Shown here piece after piece: positions 11,164 through 21,779 of a stretch of 64,000 nucleotides of DNA. Made by a program: the position numbers and the translations under genes. Location of the stretch: positions 753,057 through 817,056 of the forward strand of contig JAQPZY010000953.1 of NCBI GenBank assembly GCA_029931535.1, given 5' to 3'. This stretch comes from Margaritifera margaritifera (Eukaryota > Mollusca > Bivalvia > Unionida > Margaritiferidae). Positions within the stretch are counted from its first letter, which is position 1, and the number at the start of each line of letters is the position of its first letter. Below the pieces are notes generated by a model. It saw only the letters and a list, made by a program, of their open reading frames with translations. It had not been told where the DNA came from and ran no database searches.

Positions 11164-11166
<3 letters not shown>

Positions 11167-11524
11167 CAATAACACACTAGGGTGTTAAATTTCCTGGTAG
11201 ATTTGAACGAAACCACCAACTCATCTAGGGTGCGAGAGCATCAGATCACATTTGTAAATTTCTAAATTACCACCATCTCGTATAGGGGTACGAGAATACC
11301 CAAGCACTTGTCAATTTCTAATCAACACCAACTATTATAGGAGTACACCACTACCCCGACCACACTTGTAATGTAATGTCGTATGATATTTCATAGTGGG
11401 AAATTTGACATCCACGTTAGTGTGACTGGTAGTCTAACACAGCAAAATCAAAGAATTTGAAAACATATAAAGAACATAAATAATTTGTGACAGATCCATA
11501 CATTTTAGATGATAGAAATATTTT

Positions 11525-11710
11525 ATGAGTTTAACACAGAAGCAACAATTTCTATATAAAGAGATAAAATGCTTTGTTTACAAGTTTGGATGGGATAAAA
11601 GTGTGGTCAAAACAAACCGTATTATAGAAATAAATAGGACAAAACAGAAACATTCAAGAGAGGAACAATTGCTGATTTGTCGATTTCAAACATTAAAAGA
11701 TGCCGTGTAA
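11525..11710 (+). pseudogene. Virus-like copy 2, first fragment
   Basis: A 61-codon open frame, lysine- and glutamine-rich (SLTQKQQFLYKEIKCFVYKF). Family not recognised. It belongs with the remnant because coding-like sequence continues downstream in other frames to the MEG fragment at 12914. Confidence 0.25.
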
Positions 11711-11741
11711 TGCTTTAGGATAGATGAAGATTACAGATTAG

Positions 11742-11972
11742 ATTACATTTATCAACGATAGCATCGGGATAAATATCATCAATTCTGATAGAAAGACTGT
11801 AATAACAGGACGGTATGAAGAAGAAATAAATTATGTATTTGATTTGAGCAAAAAGAAACATTTTCATTCAGCTAAATTTGCAGTACAAATGGAAGATCTC
11901 GTAGACATTACAACTGATATCTACGACGATGCGAAAAACAAAGATAGAATTTATTCAAAAAACAAAGATTGA
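11742..11972 (+). pseudogene. Virus-like copy 2, acidic soluble protein fragment
   Basis: About 76 codons are open between two stops. The polypeptide includes INDSIGINIINSDRKTVITG, then YEEEINYVFDLSKKKHFHS and MEDLVDITTDIYDD. Balanced composition in AT-rich DNA argues that it was coding. A following run in the next frame (KIDLNGTRYPDISLYKAT, from 11966) suggests a frameshift rather than the gene's end. Function unknown. Confidence 0.35.
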
Positions 11973-12041
11973 TTTAAACGGCACACGTTACCCAGATATA
12001 TCACTATATAAAGCGACTGTTTTTTTGTTTTTGTTTTTTTT

Positions 12042-12230
12042 TTGCCAACCCATAATATTGCTAAACGTTTGAGAGAAACTGAAATTGTTGAAACGTTTGA
12101 AATGATTGACGAAATGTTGCTAGTTGCTGGAAAAAGATCCGATTGTAGATGTGCATCCCGTTTACTTGGTGATAACTCTCAAAGAGAACTTGTCAACCGT
12201 AAATATTATCTGGATGTTTTATACCGTTGA
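12042..12230 (+). pseudogene. Virus-like copy 2, helical protein fragment
   Basis: 62 codons open: ETEIVETFEMIDEMLLVAGK, a CRCASRLLGD segment and VNRKYYLDVLYR. Predicted largely helical. Not recognised. It lies between the acidic fragment and the possible integrase tail. Confidence 0.3.
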
Positions 12231-12599
12231 AAATGGCTGAATTCAGCGACTTTACATAACGGGACAAAAAACAGTATTTGAGATATTTTTGTTATGATCC
12301 TGGAAAGGTTGGCTGCCAACACGGATATCAATCATTCGTGGGAACAAATTAAAACGGGACATAAAGGAAAATAAAATACGCTGAATTGAAAATGATTGTT
12401 AACTGAACAATCGCCGTACGCATTACACAGTCAAGCAAGAAAACTAATTTTTCGTTCAAAACTAATTATGATACCATAATAGTCATCATATCTCAATAAA
12501 CATGATTTTAGCTGACTCGAAAAGAATGAAAAAAAAAATATCAAAGTATGCACAAATCTGTTTGGTTATTTGGTAACTGATAGATTTGGAACTCCTAAA

Positions 12600-12780
12600 A
12601 AAGGCTAGCAAATTGCTGACAGAGTAAATATTTCAAAATCAGGCAAGTTATTTTAAATGATCCAGTTGCTTATCAACTGAAATAATTAAATGGAGATAAT
12701 ACAGAGGGCACGTTTTGCGAACATGAGTTCTCTCTATACGATAAACAAGATGACATTGACGGGTTGAAAAGATTCTGAAG
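12600..12780 (+). pseudogene. Possible Polinton-type integrase C-terminal tail, virus-like copy 2
   Basis: Two adjacent frames give ADRVNISKSGK and then VILNDPVAYQLK, LNGDNTEGTFCEHEF. The pattern G/A-D-R-V-x-I-S-K, then V-L-x-x-P-V-x-Y-x-L-K, then G-x-x-x-G-x-F-x-E-x-E is what I would expect from the SH3-like tail of a Polinton or related retroviral-type integrase. A frameshift and an apparent internal deletion separate the halves. No DDE core is visible upstream. If correct, it ties this family to integrating double-stranded DNA elements. Confidence 0.3.
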
Positions 12781-12913
12781 ACGATAAGAATGCAATTTAA
12801 AAGGTTTTTAGATTTCCAATTAGTTTTTACTACTGACAGTAAAATTGTAAGTCATCTTGCAACTTACATACCAAAACCGTGTTGAGTACACGTTCCAAAT
12901 ATCTTTTCAAATA

Positions 12914-13240
12914 AATGGAAGGTAAACAATCACAAAGCAAAATGAAAACAAGTTTAGGAAAAAACCCGGAACTTATGATTGAACAAACACAAAAATAGCC
13001 AAGTAGGGTTGAACTTGGGAGAGAACTTGTTAAGCGCTTCCAGGAATTTACAAAAAGTCAAAGCAGAACGTTTAAAGAAAGAAGAAAAAAGAGTCTGAAA
13101 TATCGAAGACGTCTCTAAACTCTTCACCGTATTCTGAAACTACACTGTGTTAAAGAAATACAACAATACCAGACATGACAATATATTATTTGATAGGTAG
13201 TGGTATTGGTTGTGATGTAGCTGTTTTGTGTATAGTGTTT
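12914..13240 (+). pseudogene. Coiled-coil protein with membrane anchor, virus-like copy 2
   Basis: Counterpart of 2948-3240. It starts MEGKQSQSKMKTSLGKNPEL, has a central KRFQEFTKSQS helix and, in another frame, an anchor (MTIYYLIGSGIGCDVAVLC). One TAG and frameshifts interrupt it. The nucleotide similarity continues past the gene to about 13370 (CCAGAAATGCT). Confidence 0.4.
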
Positions 13241-13573
13241 TTACAGTTTGTTTTTACAGAGTATTTCACATCTGGCTGCTAAAGGTGGATTTACCAAATA
13301 AGCAATCAATAAAATCACAGGTACAAAATCCATGCATGTCAGTATCTTATAACCAAATACCAGAAATGCTGTAGCTTATTCTATTCTTCAAATTTCAGAG
13401 TCATGTTAAATATTTCCACTAAAGATGTTTTATCTCTGCAAAAATTCAAAAATATTCTATTTGTTTCCTTTTACTAGCAAATTTGTTGATTTTCATGTCG
13501 TAAAATCATTTATCCACAGCAAATTGTATCTTTTTATGATTTCCTTCTTTAAAGATGTCTCTAAAAAGCATCG

Positions 13574-13880
13574 TGTATGTCATCTCCCATTTTTGTTTTT
13601 ACTTTCTCAGTTCAAGACAATTTTGAGAAAACGTTTATTATTTTCAAAAAATATTTTACCCATCATTGCCTTTTTCGTATGTTTGCATTTCTACAACTTC
13701 TGCCTACCATTATTCATCCACATGACTAACATGGAACTTTCTGTAGAGAAATAGTTTTCTCGCCTGCTTGTGGAATGCATAGGTGCGCTGTTTAGCTTAA
13801 CATTCTTTACTTAAGTGTATTCTATATTTTTTGCCACATTAAATGTATTCAGTCCCTTGATTGATATTTGTGTAAGACAT
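13574..13880 (+). repeat. Diverged dispersed repeat, copy 2 (partner 8768-9080)
   Basis: Same block order as the partner. It directly follows virus-like copy 2. The 109-codon T-rich frame overlapping it at 13425-13754 is hydrophobic and unsupported as a gene. Confidence 0.5.
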
Positions 13881-15002
13881 AGGAATTACAAGATAGTACT
13901 AAAGTAGTCCTTTTTCCGCCATTTAAAATGGTATAAAACATCCAGAGAATACTTTATGATTGACAAATTATCGTCTAAAACAGGTACTTTTAGTTTAATC
14001 AATTTGCAACGTTTCTTCAATCCTTTCAACTGGTTGAATGGTTCCAGATTTATTACAAATTTTACCGTTCCTATCGTTGATTCAAATCGGCTACTTCATA
14101 TATTAATTCACAGTGTGCTCTTTTAAATCGACTGTATTTTTGTCGACTTGCCTTGAAAAGTTTGCCAGGTCTTAGAATTTTTCTGTAAATTTAGCCTAAT
14201 AAAGATTTATATATGTCTTAATATCAAATACGTAATTTATTTATTCTGTCTGCTGCTGTCTCTGCTCCGCTGCTGTGCTGTTTATTGTGCTTGGTAACCA
14301 GCTGTGCTAGAGTATATCTACATTTTATCAGTGAGATCATTTATTGTGCATGGTTGAAGACCGTACAATTGTAAATTTACAAGTGTTCCAGAAACCTTCT
14401 TGTATTCCGACACTAGATGGTACTACACAAAATTAAAAATTTCAAGTGCTCATAGCTGTCAAGGGTCTTTAAGTGTGAGGGGCGAGATCATATCCAGGGG
14501 GCGGCATCTCCCTGTTCGGAGACCTGGGGCAAAACCCAGTGGAGGGTCGAGGGGAGAGTACCACTGAAGGACCACTGAAGCCATCGCATTATCGTTACAT
14601 CAAAACCAGTTTAATACTTCACCTGGCTTGCTTTTTTCAACATAACTTGTTGCGCAAACGTGGGAATTTACCGGACAGAGTTAGGAAACCATATAATCAT
14701 TGGGATAAAAATACATGACAGACATTTGAGAAAATTCAGGATGTGCGTGTGAGCGTGATTTTTGTATATAAAAAAATGCGTGTGTCTAACGCGAAATGCG
14801 CGAGACTTGACATGTGTGAGTGCCCCATAAATATTCGTCTATCGTAAATGAGATACAAAATATTTACATTTACAGGTGACCAGGGATTGTTAGTATGCGT
14901 TGCCATGGGGTGCTGAGTAGATAGTTATTAACAATGCTCAAATCTGAGTTTATCATGGGATCATTTTGCAATGTTATTTATTGCAAAAGATGTTACTATT
15001 AT
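13881..15002. other. Intronic, no gene seen
   Basis: AT-rich, apart from a GC-richer patch at about 14465-14570 with no recognised domain or RNA fold. No exon with matching splice sites was found. Confidence 0.5.
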
Positions 15003-15458
15003 AAAATGTACAAGTGTTCAATGTATCATTTTGTATTTTTGTGTATTGCAAAAGATATTACTATTTAAACTTTACAAGTGTTCAATGTATCATTTTGTAT
15101 TTTTGTGTATTGAAAAAGATATTATTATTTAAACTGTTCAATGTATCATTTTGTATTTCTATGTATTGCAAAAGATATTACTATTTAAACTGTACAAGTG
15201 TTCAATGTATCATTTTGAATTTTTATGTATTGTAAAAGATATTATTTAAACTGTACAAGTGTTCAATGTATCATTTTGTATTTTTATGTATTGCAAAAGA
15301 TATTACTATTTAAGCTGTACAAGTGTTCAATGTATTATTTTGTATTTTTATGTATTGCAAAAGATATTACTATTTAAACTGTACAAGTGTTCAATGTATC
15401 ATTTTGTATTTTTATGTATTGCAAAAGATATTACTATTTAAACTTTACAAGTGTTCTA
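15003..15458 (+). repeat. Tandem array of about seven 62-bp units
   Basis: The unit begins ACAAGTGTTCAATGTATC and ends near TTACTATTTAAACTGT. Units start near 15010, 15073, 15137, 15194, 15255, 15318 and 15382, with a partial last copy at 15446. One unit is shortened. The array generates several overlapping, cysteine/tyrosine-rich open frames that are not genes. It lies about 220 bp downstream, on the minus strand, of a MyD88-like exon. Confidence 0.9.
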
Positions 15459-15519
15459 GGACTGTCAATAGCTGTGTACTTGTTGTCAGCCTCTTAACTA
15501 CTAGCGTTGTTGTTGTTGT

Positions 15520-15555
15520 TGCTGTTGTTATTATTATTATTATTATTATTATTTG
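15520..15555 (+). repeat. (GTT)n/(ATT)n microsatellite
   Basis: Trinucleotide tract between the tandem array and the exon. Confidence 0.85.
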
Positions 15556-15675
15556 TTATAGCAGTAGGAGTAGTATTAGTAGTATTGGTATTAGTGACAA
15601 TGGTTTGATGATGGTTGCCATGGTAATTTTAATGTAGGTGTTGCTATTGTTGTTGCTGCTGCTGTTGTTTCTCAC

Positions 15676-15773
15676 CAGCATCCAAATGCTTGGCGTACTG
15701 GAGCGCAAAGTCCATGTTCTCATTTGTGAAATTGTCAGTCTCTGGTAGAAACACTAGTACCTTCCCAGCACAC
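15676..15773 (-). CDS. MYD88-like: MyD88-like adaptor, TIR-domain exon (middle)
   Basis: A 98-nt exon between a minus-strand acceptor (CCACAG, 15774-15779) and donor (GTGAG, 15671-15675). It contributes one base to a codon begun in the previous exon, 32 full codons, and one base to the next. Encoded: CAGKVLVFLPETDNF, then TNENMDFALQYAKHLDA. This matches the MyD88 TIR stretch after box 2, where a strand (KVLV) is followed by a helix (FALQYA). Both joins keep the frame: upstream IIEE-R and downstream A-GKKR. Confidence 0.75.
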
Positions 15774-18547
15774 CTGTGGACAAATACGACACAACTATTA
15801 ACCGTTGCTCAGGTGAATATGTAAGGATCGTAGAAATTGTACTCTACTGCAAAATATTTGCGAGAATGAATTGGTTTGCACTGGCCAAAACAATGAATCA
15901 ATTTGAATATTTTTCGGTACGAAGTCAATAACCAATTCATCATATATTTGAAACCAAATAAAGACATAAATTTAGTTTTTGTCTACACTCTCATTGAAAT
16001 AAAACCGAAACAGTGTTAAAACTTAAAAAATTTAAATCTTCACTCGAATGATTTTAAAAGACCCAGTCCGTCTTAAATTCTTAGTGAATGAATTCCATTC
16101 ATACTTACATCTTCCTGACGTCATAATAACGGTGACGTAAAAGCAGATGTTACGTTACGTTTTCATGGCAGCGAATATACCATTAGTCTTTCTCATTTCT
16201 CAATGAACATCTACTTTTCTGTAAGTAATCATGTGTTACAGTTATTAGAACATACTCGTTTTGTTTCAAATAGGGCATCTGGGTTTTATGGCACAAGATC
16301 AGATCTAGCTTGTAGAAAACGTTGTCTGTCCATTAAAACTGGAATTCTACCGATTTTTGTGATTTCATTTTCTTCTCACCGAATTGTCACTTTGTCAATA
16401 ATGAATGTTCTCTCTACTATCCGCATTGGTCGCTCTACCGCAGAAAGCGGCACATCCTTGAGACTTTCTTCTAAAATCTACAATTTTGTTATTATAATTT
16501 TCTGCTGTCAGCGTCTCTACACGCCATGATTTCTGCCCCCACCCCCAAACAAGATGAACAGATCTTAACATATGCCAACTCAGTATATTTGTGTAAGGAA
16601 TGAGGAGATGCGATTAATTAATGTTTAAAAGCAAACTCCAAGCAAAATGTAAACTTCAAGTATTAGCTTATTTAAAATAGTTTTCCACATGAATCGTGAA
16701 AATTGTCATCGGCTCAACTTACAAAACCTGTTTTTATTCGATAATGTCACTCATACCTGTTACACTCTCTACGACAACCGGTAAAGGTTTCATGGCAAAG
16801 CCCTAGAGTAAATATAATGCAACAAATGTTGCAATTATGGGTTTTAACACTTGTCACACTTATAATTAGGTTTGAAATCGAAGGCGAAATCAGGAATGGT
16901 TCAGTTTTGATTTGGAAACCGAAATTTGGTGACTTTCGAAATTTTAGTGCAGCGTCTGTTACCTAGCTAGAATTCAAGCTTGCCAAAATCACACAATTTA
17001 CGTTCGAATGCAGAAAAATAAAAGAAAGAGAAAAAAACAGAATAAATAAGCACAATTCTAAAATACAAACTCAAGATCATTAAAATATTTAGCGTAATGA
17101 TGTTACGCTCTGACGTCTGTTGCATCAGATCGCTCCGTGAGATCATGCTACTCCCATTCCAATAATGTCCACTGTATCAATCCGCCTAAGAAATACTATT
17201 TTTTTATATTTCGTATGAAATCAGTGAGAAATTTTAAATAAATACAAACAACCAGAAGCATTTTATTGGAGAAGATAAGTTTGTAAAATTCCCTGCCCTT
17301 AATTATTGTAAAATTTCTACATTTAGTATTTGATAAGAAATATTTCACTAATTGTCACTCGTAGCTGTTCCACTCTTGAAAGCACAATGTTTCCACTTCA
17401 CACGTGCAATATTTCCAGATATCTACTCAAGAAACGTAGATATCATGTAAATATATATTCAATATTGGAACATAATGTTTAGTTTTGTGAAATCATTGAG
17501 AATCGATTTACATATATAATAAGAAGTTCAATGAATACGTGGAACGGGAATCAATATGATGGTTTACTGGCTTATAAAGCTGCACACTCACCGAAACAAG
17601 GGTCTTTTGCTTTCTTATAACAAGATTTAGTGCAACATTTGAATTTTCGCTTGTTTCACAATATAAAAATCCGATTTAGCTGCATGACGCCATAAGAAAT
17701 ATATAATGAACTCACGTAAAAGTCACTGACGTAACGACTGTGCAACATTGCAAATTATGTGCTGTCGAGTCATCCGTTGAAGAAATAAATCTTTTATAGG
17801 AATTATTTTTAAAAATGTTAATATTCTCTCGCCCCTAACTTCTCATAGATGTAAAAGCATAGAGCTTTGCAACAGCTCGCTGAAATTAGAAAACATTACA
17901 ATGACACTTAGATTGTTCAAAACGTGAACACCATAATAAATTGAGGGCTGGGCATTAAACTATAATTTTTACAGTAACTTACCTTGTCTTTAATTATAAA
18001 TGGCGTAATGCATTAGAAGAGTTTTAAACCCGCTGCTTTCATTCTATACTTAATATTTTTATGTGGATGTTTTAGTTGTTGTCTTGATTCTTTTTACCAA
18101 TTTTGGTATCACGCTTTCGTCTAGTACCTGTGCTTTGAATGAATTTGAGTTCGACCGGGAAAGGTCAAGTCAGGTACTAGTTTGAATAGAGAACTGTCGC
18201 AAAGTATAAGATGAAAAAAGGAATTTTAAAAACAAATATGGGTAAGAGGAAAGCCCTGGTATTTGGACTGCAAGATTTTCTACATTATAATTAGATTATA
18301 CGCTTAAGTCGGAAAACGTAGCCCTGAAATGCAATGAAGAAAGCAGCACCAAGAGTAGAGAGAGATGCAGACATTCAGAATAGTGCAACCATGAGGGAAA
18401 GGTACAGGTCTAGCTTGCTCGCACGATATGAATTTAAAAGGAAAATAAAAATGTATCGAACACAGTCTGGATAATTAGTGATAGTATCGCATTAGTGATA
18501 GTATCGCTTGAATGTCTCGAGCAAAATCTATTCACATTTTGAACCAT
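15774..18547. other. Intron of the MyD88-like gene
   Basis: About 2.8 kb to the next exon. It has short CRE-like TGACGTCA/GTGACGTAA sites near 16117-16137, a possible decayed minus-strand coding scrap at 16200-16530 (DVPLSAVERPMRIVERTF then stops; not identified) and the 43-bp sequence repeated in inverse at 21859. Otherwise nothing was recognised. Confidence 0.5.

Positions 18548-18598
<51 letters not shown>
18548..18598 (+). repeat. (CT)n microsatellite
   Basis: An uninterrupted CT tract of about 50 bp, 60 bp from a MyD88-like exon on its intron side. Confidence 0.95.
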
Positions 18599-18603
<5 letters not shown>

Positions 18604-18660
18604 CACTCTTTAAGATCTAAACATTAAGTATCAACATTAATTATCTTATTACTCATGTAC

Positions 18661-18847
18661 CTTTCTTCAATAATTTGGGCCAGAGCGTCATTTTCATAAG
18701 ATCCGGGCAGTATGTCATTGTATGGGTCAAAGAAGATCAAGTAAGGGTTAATCTCGTTCATCTTGGTGACAAATCTCGTCACGATCTCTCGCGATTGCTG
18801 GTCGTATATTAAACATGCACTGAAATGAACTGCTCCACCCTGTTGTA
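18661..18847 (-). CDS. MYD88-like: MyD88-like adaptor, TIR-domain exon with box 1 and box 2
   Basis: A 187-nt exon between an acceptor (CGTTTCAG, minus strand, from 18848) and a donor (GTACATG, from 18660). The frame reads QQGGAVHFSACLIYDQQSRE, then IVTRFVTKMNEINPYLIF, then DPYNDILPGSYENDALAQ and IIEE. The N-D-I-L-P-G segment is the TIR box 2 (BB loop) with its critical proline. Box 1 is present as FSACLIYD but lacks the usual aspartate-alanine-phenylalanine. It ends in phase 2 and joins the 15676-15773 exon. No death domain was found in the window. Confidence 0.75.
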
Positions 18848-19394
18848 CTGAAACGATCATGAAATTAAGGTTGTGTTTGATCAATAAATCACAAAATCAT
18901 CGTCGTTATCATATAAAAATAGACGACAGCAAGACAGAAATTAAAAAAAAAAAAATAATAATTATCATCATCATCAGCAGCAGCAACGACATCAACAAAA
19001 ATATATCATGAAAAGGAATACAATAACAAAGCTTCAATGATAAGTACAATACACAGGCAACTACTTCTGCATTAAACCGGTATACAATTTTAATAATTGT
19101 TAAGGTAGTTGCATTATTAACAATTGGTTTTCGATGGAATATGAAACTGATTGCAGAAGGAGAAGGAAATGTGTTCTGCAAAGTAGTTTTACATGACCGG
19201 AATAGAGAACAATTCATGTCCGTTATGTTTCCTTGAAAATCTCTTTGACGATTAAAAAAGACACCCCCCCCCAAAAAAAAGACGTTCTTTGGTAATTGTT
19301 GATGCAACTTTCTCATTCTTAACGCCTTATCTTATATGAGAGAGACAGACGGACGGACAGACCGAGAGTAAAATATTAGAGGCATAAAGATTAC
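18848..19394 (-). other. Intron of the MyD88-like gene
   Basis: Runs from the microexon donor (GTAATC) to the TIR exon acceptor. It contains a short A tract and ATC/CAG trinucleotide runs near 18960-18985. The hydrophobic minus-strand frame at 18909-19316 is intronic and has no recognisable domain. Confidence 0.45.
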
Positions 19395-19424
19395 CATCGT
19401 AGGTTGTCAGGTATTCGTCATAAT
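19395..19424 (-). CDS. MYD88-like: Possible 30-nt microexon of the MyD88-like gene
   Basis: Thirty bases sit between a good minus-strand acceptor (AAATCTTTCAG) and a donor (GTAATC). They encode YDEYLTTYD and leave one base that completes a valine codon at the start of the TIR exon, so the reading frame is preserved. It would lie in the linker between death domain and TIR domain, where MyD88 sequences are acidic and variable. Support is only splice motifs and phase. Confidence 0.45.
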
Positions 19425-20034
19425 CTGAAAGATTTAAGAGAAAGAAAATATAACAACATACTTAAATTCCTAGACTAAATATGGTTGCGGTATCAGCTGA
19501 CAACATAAAATATCTATGGTGCACCATTGTTACACTTTCCATATATTTTGTCAAATTTTATTTTAAAGGTGGATTTTTGTTTATCTTATCACTTTCCTTT
19601 CAAGAACACTTATTAGAAGAAAAAATACATACCCATATATTTATATATAACCCGATTTTATTTAACTTTAAAAAAACAGACAGACTTTACCGAATGTGCT
19701 TAGCTTTACTCTCATTACGCTTCAAAATATAAATTTAAATGAAATGTCAATGTAAATTGAGGAAAATTATTTTTTTAAAAATCTCTCAACCCTTAATGCA
19801 GGCCTACACGACCTTCATTTTCATATTCTTCATTAATTTTTATGGAATAAAACAAAGACGCTCTGTCGAGCTTTACCAGAAGACGGCAAAGAGCCCGCCA
19901 TATTGAATACTTCAGCAGAACTCTATACAAGTTTCCTTCATATTCTAGAGACACCTGAAATGGAATTGACATCAAATAAGATTCACCAATGAATACATTT
20001 TAACAGTATATTTATCAGCACATAGCTGCCTGAA
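19425..20034. other. Upstream intron or intergenic
   Basis: No death-domain exon recognised. A minus-strand open segment at about 19870-19950 lies between an acceptor-like TTTCAG and a donor-like GTAAAG, but its product does not fit a death domain. Confidence 0.4.
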
Positions 20035-20230
20035 AAGGTCAGTATTGATCTATTCGTTTCAAACCTCTGAGGACCTGGGTTCAGTCCCCCATAATTTGTT
20101 GTCGTCCAACAAAGGTCGGTTGGTTTTCTTCCGGTGCTACCGTTTTCTGCACTGCAAAGAATTACTCACCCATCAAAAATCGGAAGAGACAGAGGATGTT
20201 CTGACTGACGCCTACACCTGAATTGTCGAG
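20035..20230 (+). mobile_element. Degraded tRNA-derived SINE
   Basis: A B-box-like GACCTGGGTTCAGTCCCCC is followed by the core GGTTGGTTTTCTTCCGGTGC and TACCGTTTTCTGCACTGCAAAG. The same tRNA-like head plus TTTTC-x-GGG/CCGG core occurs in the SINE at 48.53-48.79 kb. No clear A box, tail or target-site duplication, so an old copy. Confidence 0.5.
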
Positions 20231-21329
20231 AGTATTTGGATATAATTTATCAATGTAAGACGCTGTCAGCCTATATATGTCTGTCTGTCTGTCCGTATGT
20301 ATGCATGTATATTTGTATGTATGCATGCATGCATGTACTTATGTATTTAAAGCACGGACGGATACGTACATATGTACTGTTATTCAGCGGATACCGTGCC
20401 GGATTCGTGACAGAAGAGTGTGGTTTGGAATACTACCATTGACGTCTCAGCCCGGGGCGTCTACCGTGGTGTGTCCTAAGCAAAACACATTACTCCAATT
20501 GCCTCGGTACCAAATAACATGCATGTGTTGATGCACAGTAAGACACCAAATCAAACCAAATCAAACAATACGTACATACATACGTACACAGGCTGGTACT
20601 CACACACCCATGCATGTAGATATAACAATTTAGCATGTCCAAGTTTCTGCTTTCATCAAAAGACAGTTTTTCAGGGACTAATTCACCAGTTCAAAGAAGA
20701 TTTTGTATTAGGAAACTCCTGTTTTGCCAAAACATCTCGAGGTGTCATTTGTCGCGCGAAAATATGTGATAAATTTGAAGTGCTAGTATATAGGGACCAG
20801 TTATCGTATTCTTTTTCCTTATCGTTTGCGTCCCCAATGTCGTCTTATTGCGTTCTCAAATTCCATTGGATGCAGGGGTTAGTCCATTGAAAGGTCGCAC
20901 GTTAGTTTAAACGGATGCTCGGGCGCGTTGCACAATCTTTATATGATTTGTCAGATGTTGGGGAGTTAGAAGTACCGGGTGTCAGTGCTATCAGTGATAG
21001 CGAGTTAGGGAAGGTAACAAAAACAGACAGACCCGCTTTAGGTGACAAGCTCCTACTACTTGTCCGTCTGGCCTAGTTGCTAGGAACTGATTTGTTAGAA
21101 GCAGGCTGTGGTATGCAAAATGCAGGGATGTCACTGGAGGAAATTGGGGAAAACCTATTGTTGGTCGTGACATGTGATGGAGGTTGGAGCGAGTGCGTTT
21201 GTTAGAATGTCGTTGTCTCGGTGTAGCAAGTCTGACTGAGGACGAGAGAATGTTGCGTCACTTCAAGAGTGCAGATATTAGCAGAGAGTGTTTGTAACAA
21301 GGGACCGCGTGTAGAATTGTATTGATCAA
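20231..21329. other. Intergenic, no gene supported
   Basis: Includes ATGT/ATGC-rich simple sequence at about 20270-20345 that makes overlapping open frames. The 123-codon frame at 20519-20890 has no recognisable domain. Confidence 0.45.
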
Positions 21330-21740
21330 AATGTACTTGTTGCTGTTTTCTGGCCTATTTTTGTGCATCCGACACTCCATAGTCAAAAGTTGGTCCTAAA
21401 ATACTAATTTCAACCAAAGCCTCACATATAAACTGATGATAGTGCTTTTTCAAACAGTTTTGAACCGAAATCGACCAAATATTTGCCACTTTTCTCAGTT
21501 CCGAAAGTATGGTAGTTCTGGGTTTACTAGGCTGTATGAAATCATGTAGGTGACGTTCTTTTGCTTTTATTTTTGTTGCATTCCGTCCTCAAAGTTTCTT
21601 AAATGGTGAAGGTCCTGAATGATATTGAAGAAAGCCCTAACTAAACTGCACAGCCTAGTTCGGGCATTGTCACTAGTTAGTTAATGAAATTACAAAGTAG
21701 ACAAAGACACTTTAGAATAAAAATTTAGTATGTAATTTCC

Positions 21741-21779
<39 letters not shown>

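Larger units (their letters stand above)
10452..15675 (-). other. Last intron of the MyD88-like gene
   Basis: Bounded by a donor (GTGAG, minus strand, 15671-15675) and an acceptor (TTTCAG at 10452). It carries an (AAT)n tract, virus-like copy 2, a dispersed repeat and a 62-bp tandem array. About 1 kb at 10460-11500 shows nothing else. Confidence 0.6.

Noticed and set aside
13425..13754. 109-codon hydrophobic frame
   Set aside because: T-rich DNA overlapping a dispersed repeat; the partner copy is not open in the same way.
15014..15637. Overlapping plus-strand frames rich in Cys, Tyr and Ile
   Set aside because: Created by the 62-bp tandem array and adjoining GTT/ATT tract.
18909..19316. 135-codon hydrophobic minus-strand frame
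   Set aside because: Lies in the intron between the microexon and TIR exon; the hydrophobicity comes from A- and ATC-rich simple sequence.
19793..19975. Minus-strand frame with KLDR...EEYEN, considered as a MyD88 death-domain exon
   Set aside because: A donor-like GTAAAG cuts the frame before the suggestive part, and the upstream part does not fit death-domain helices.
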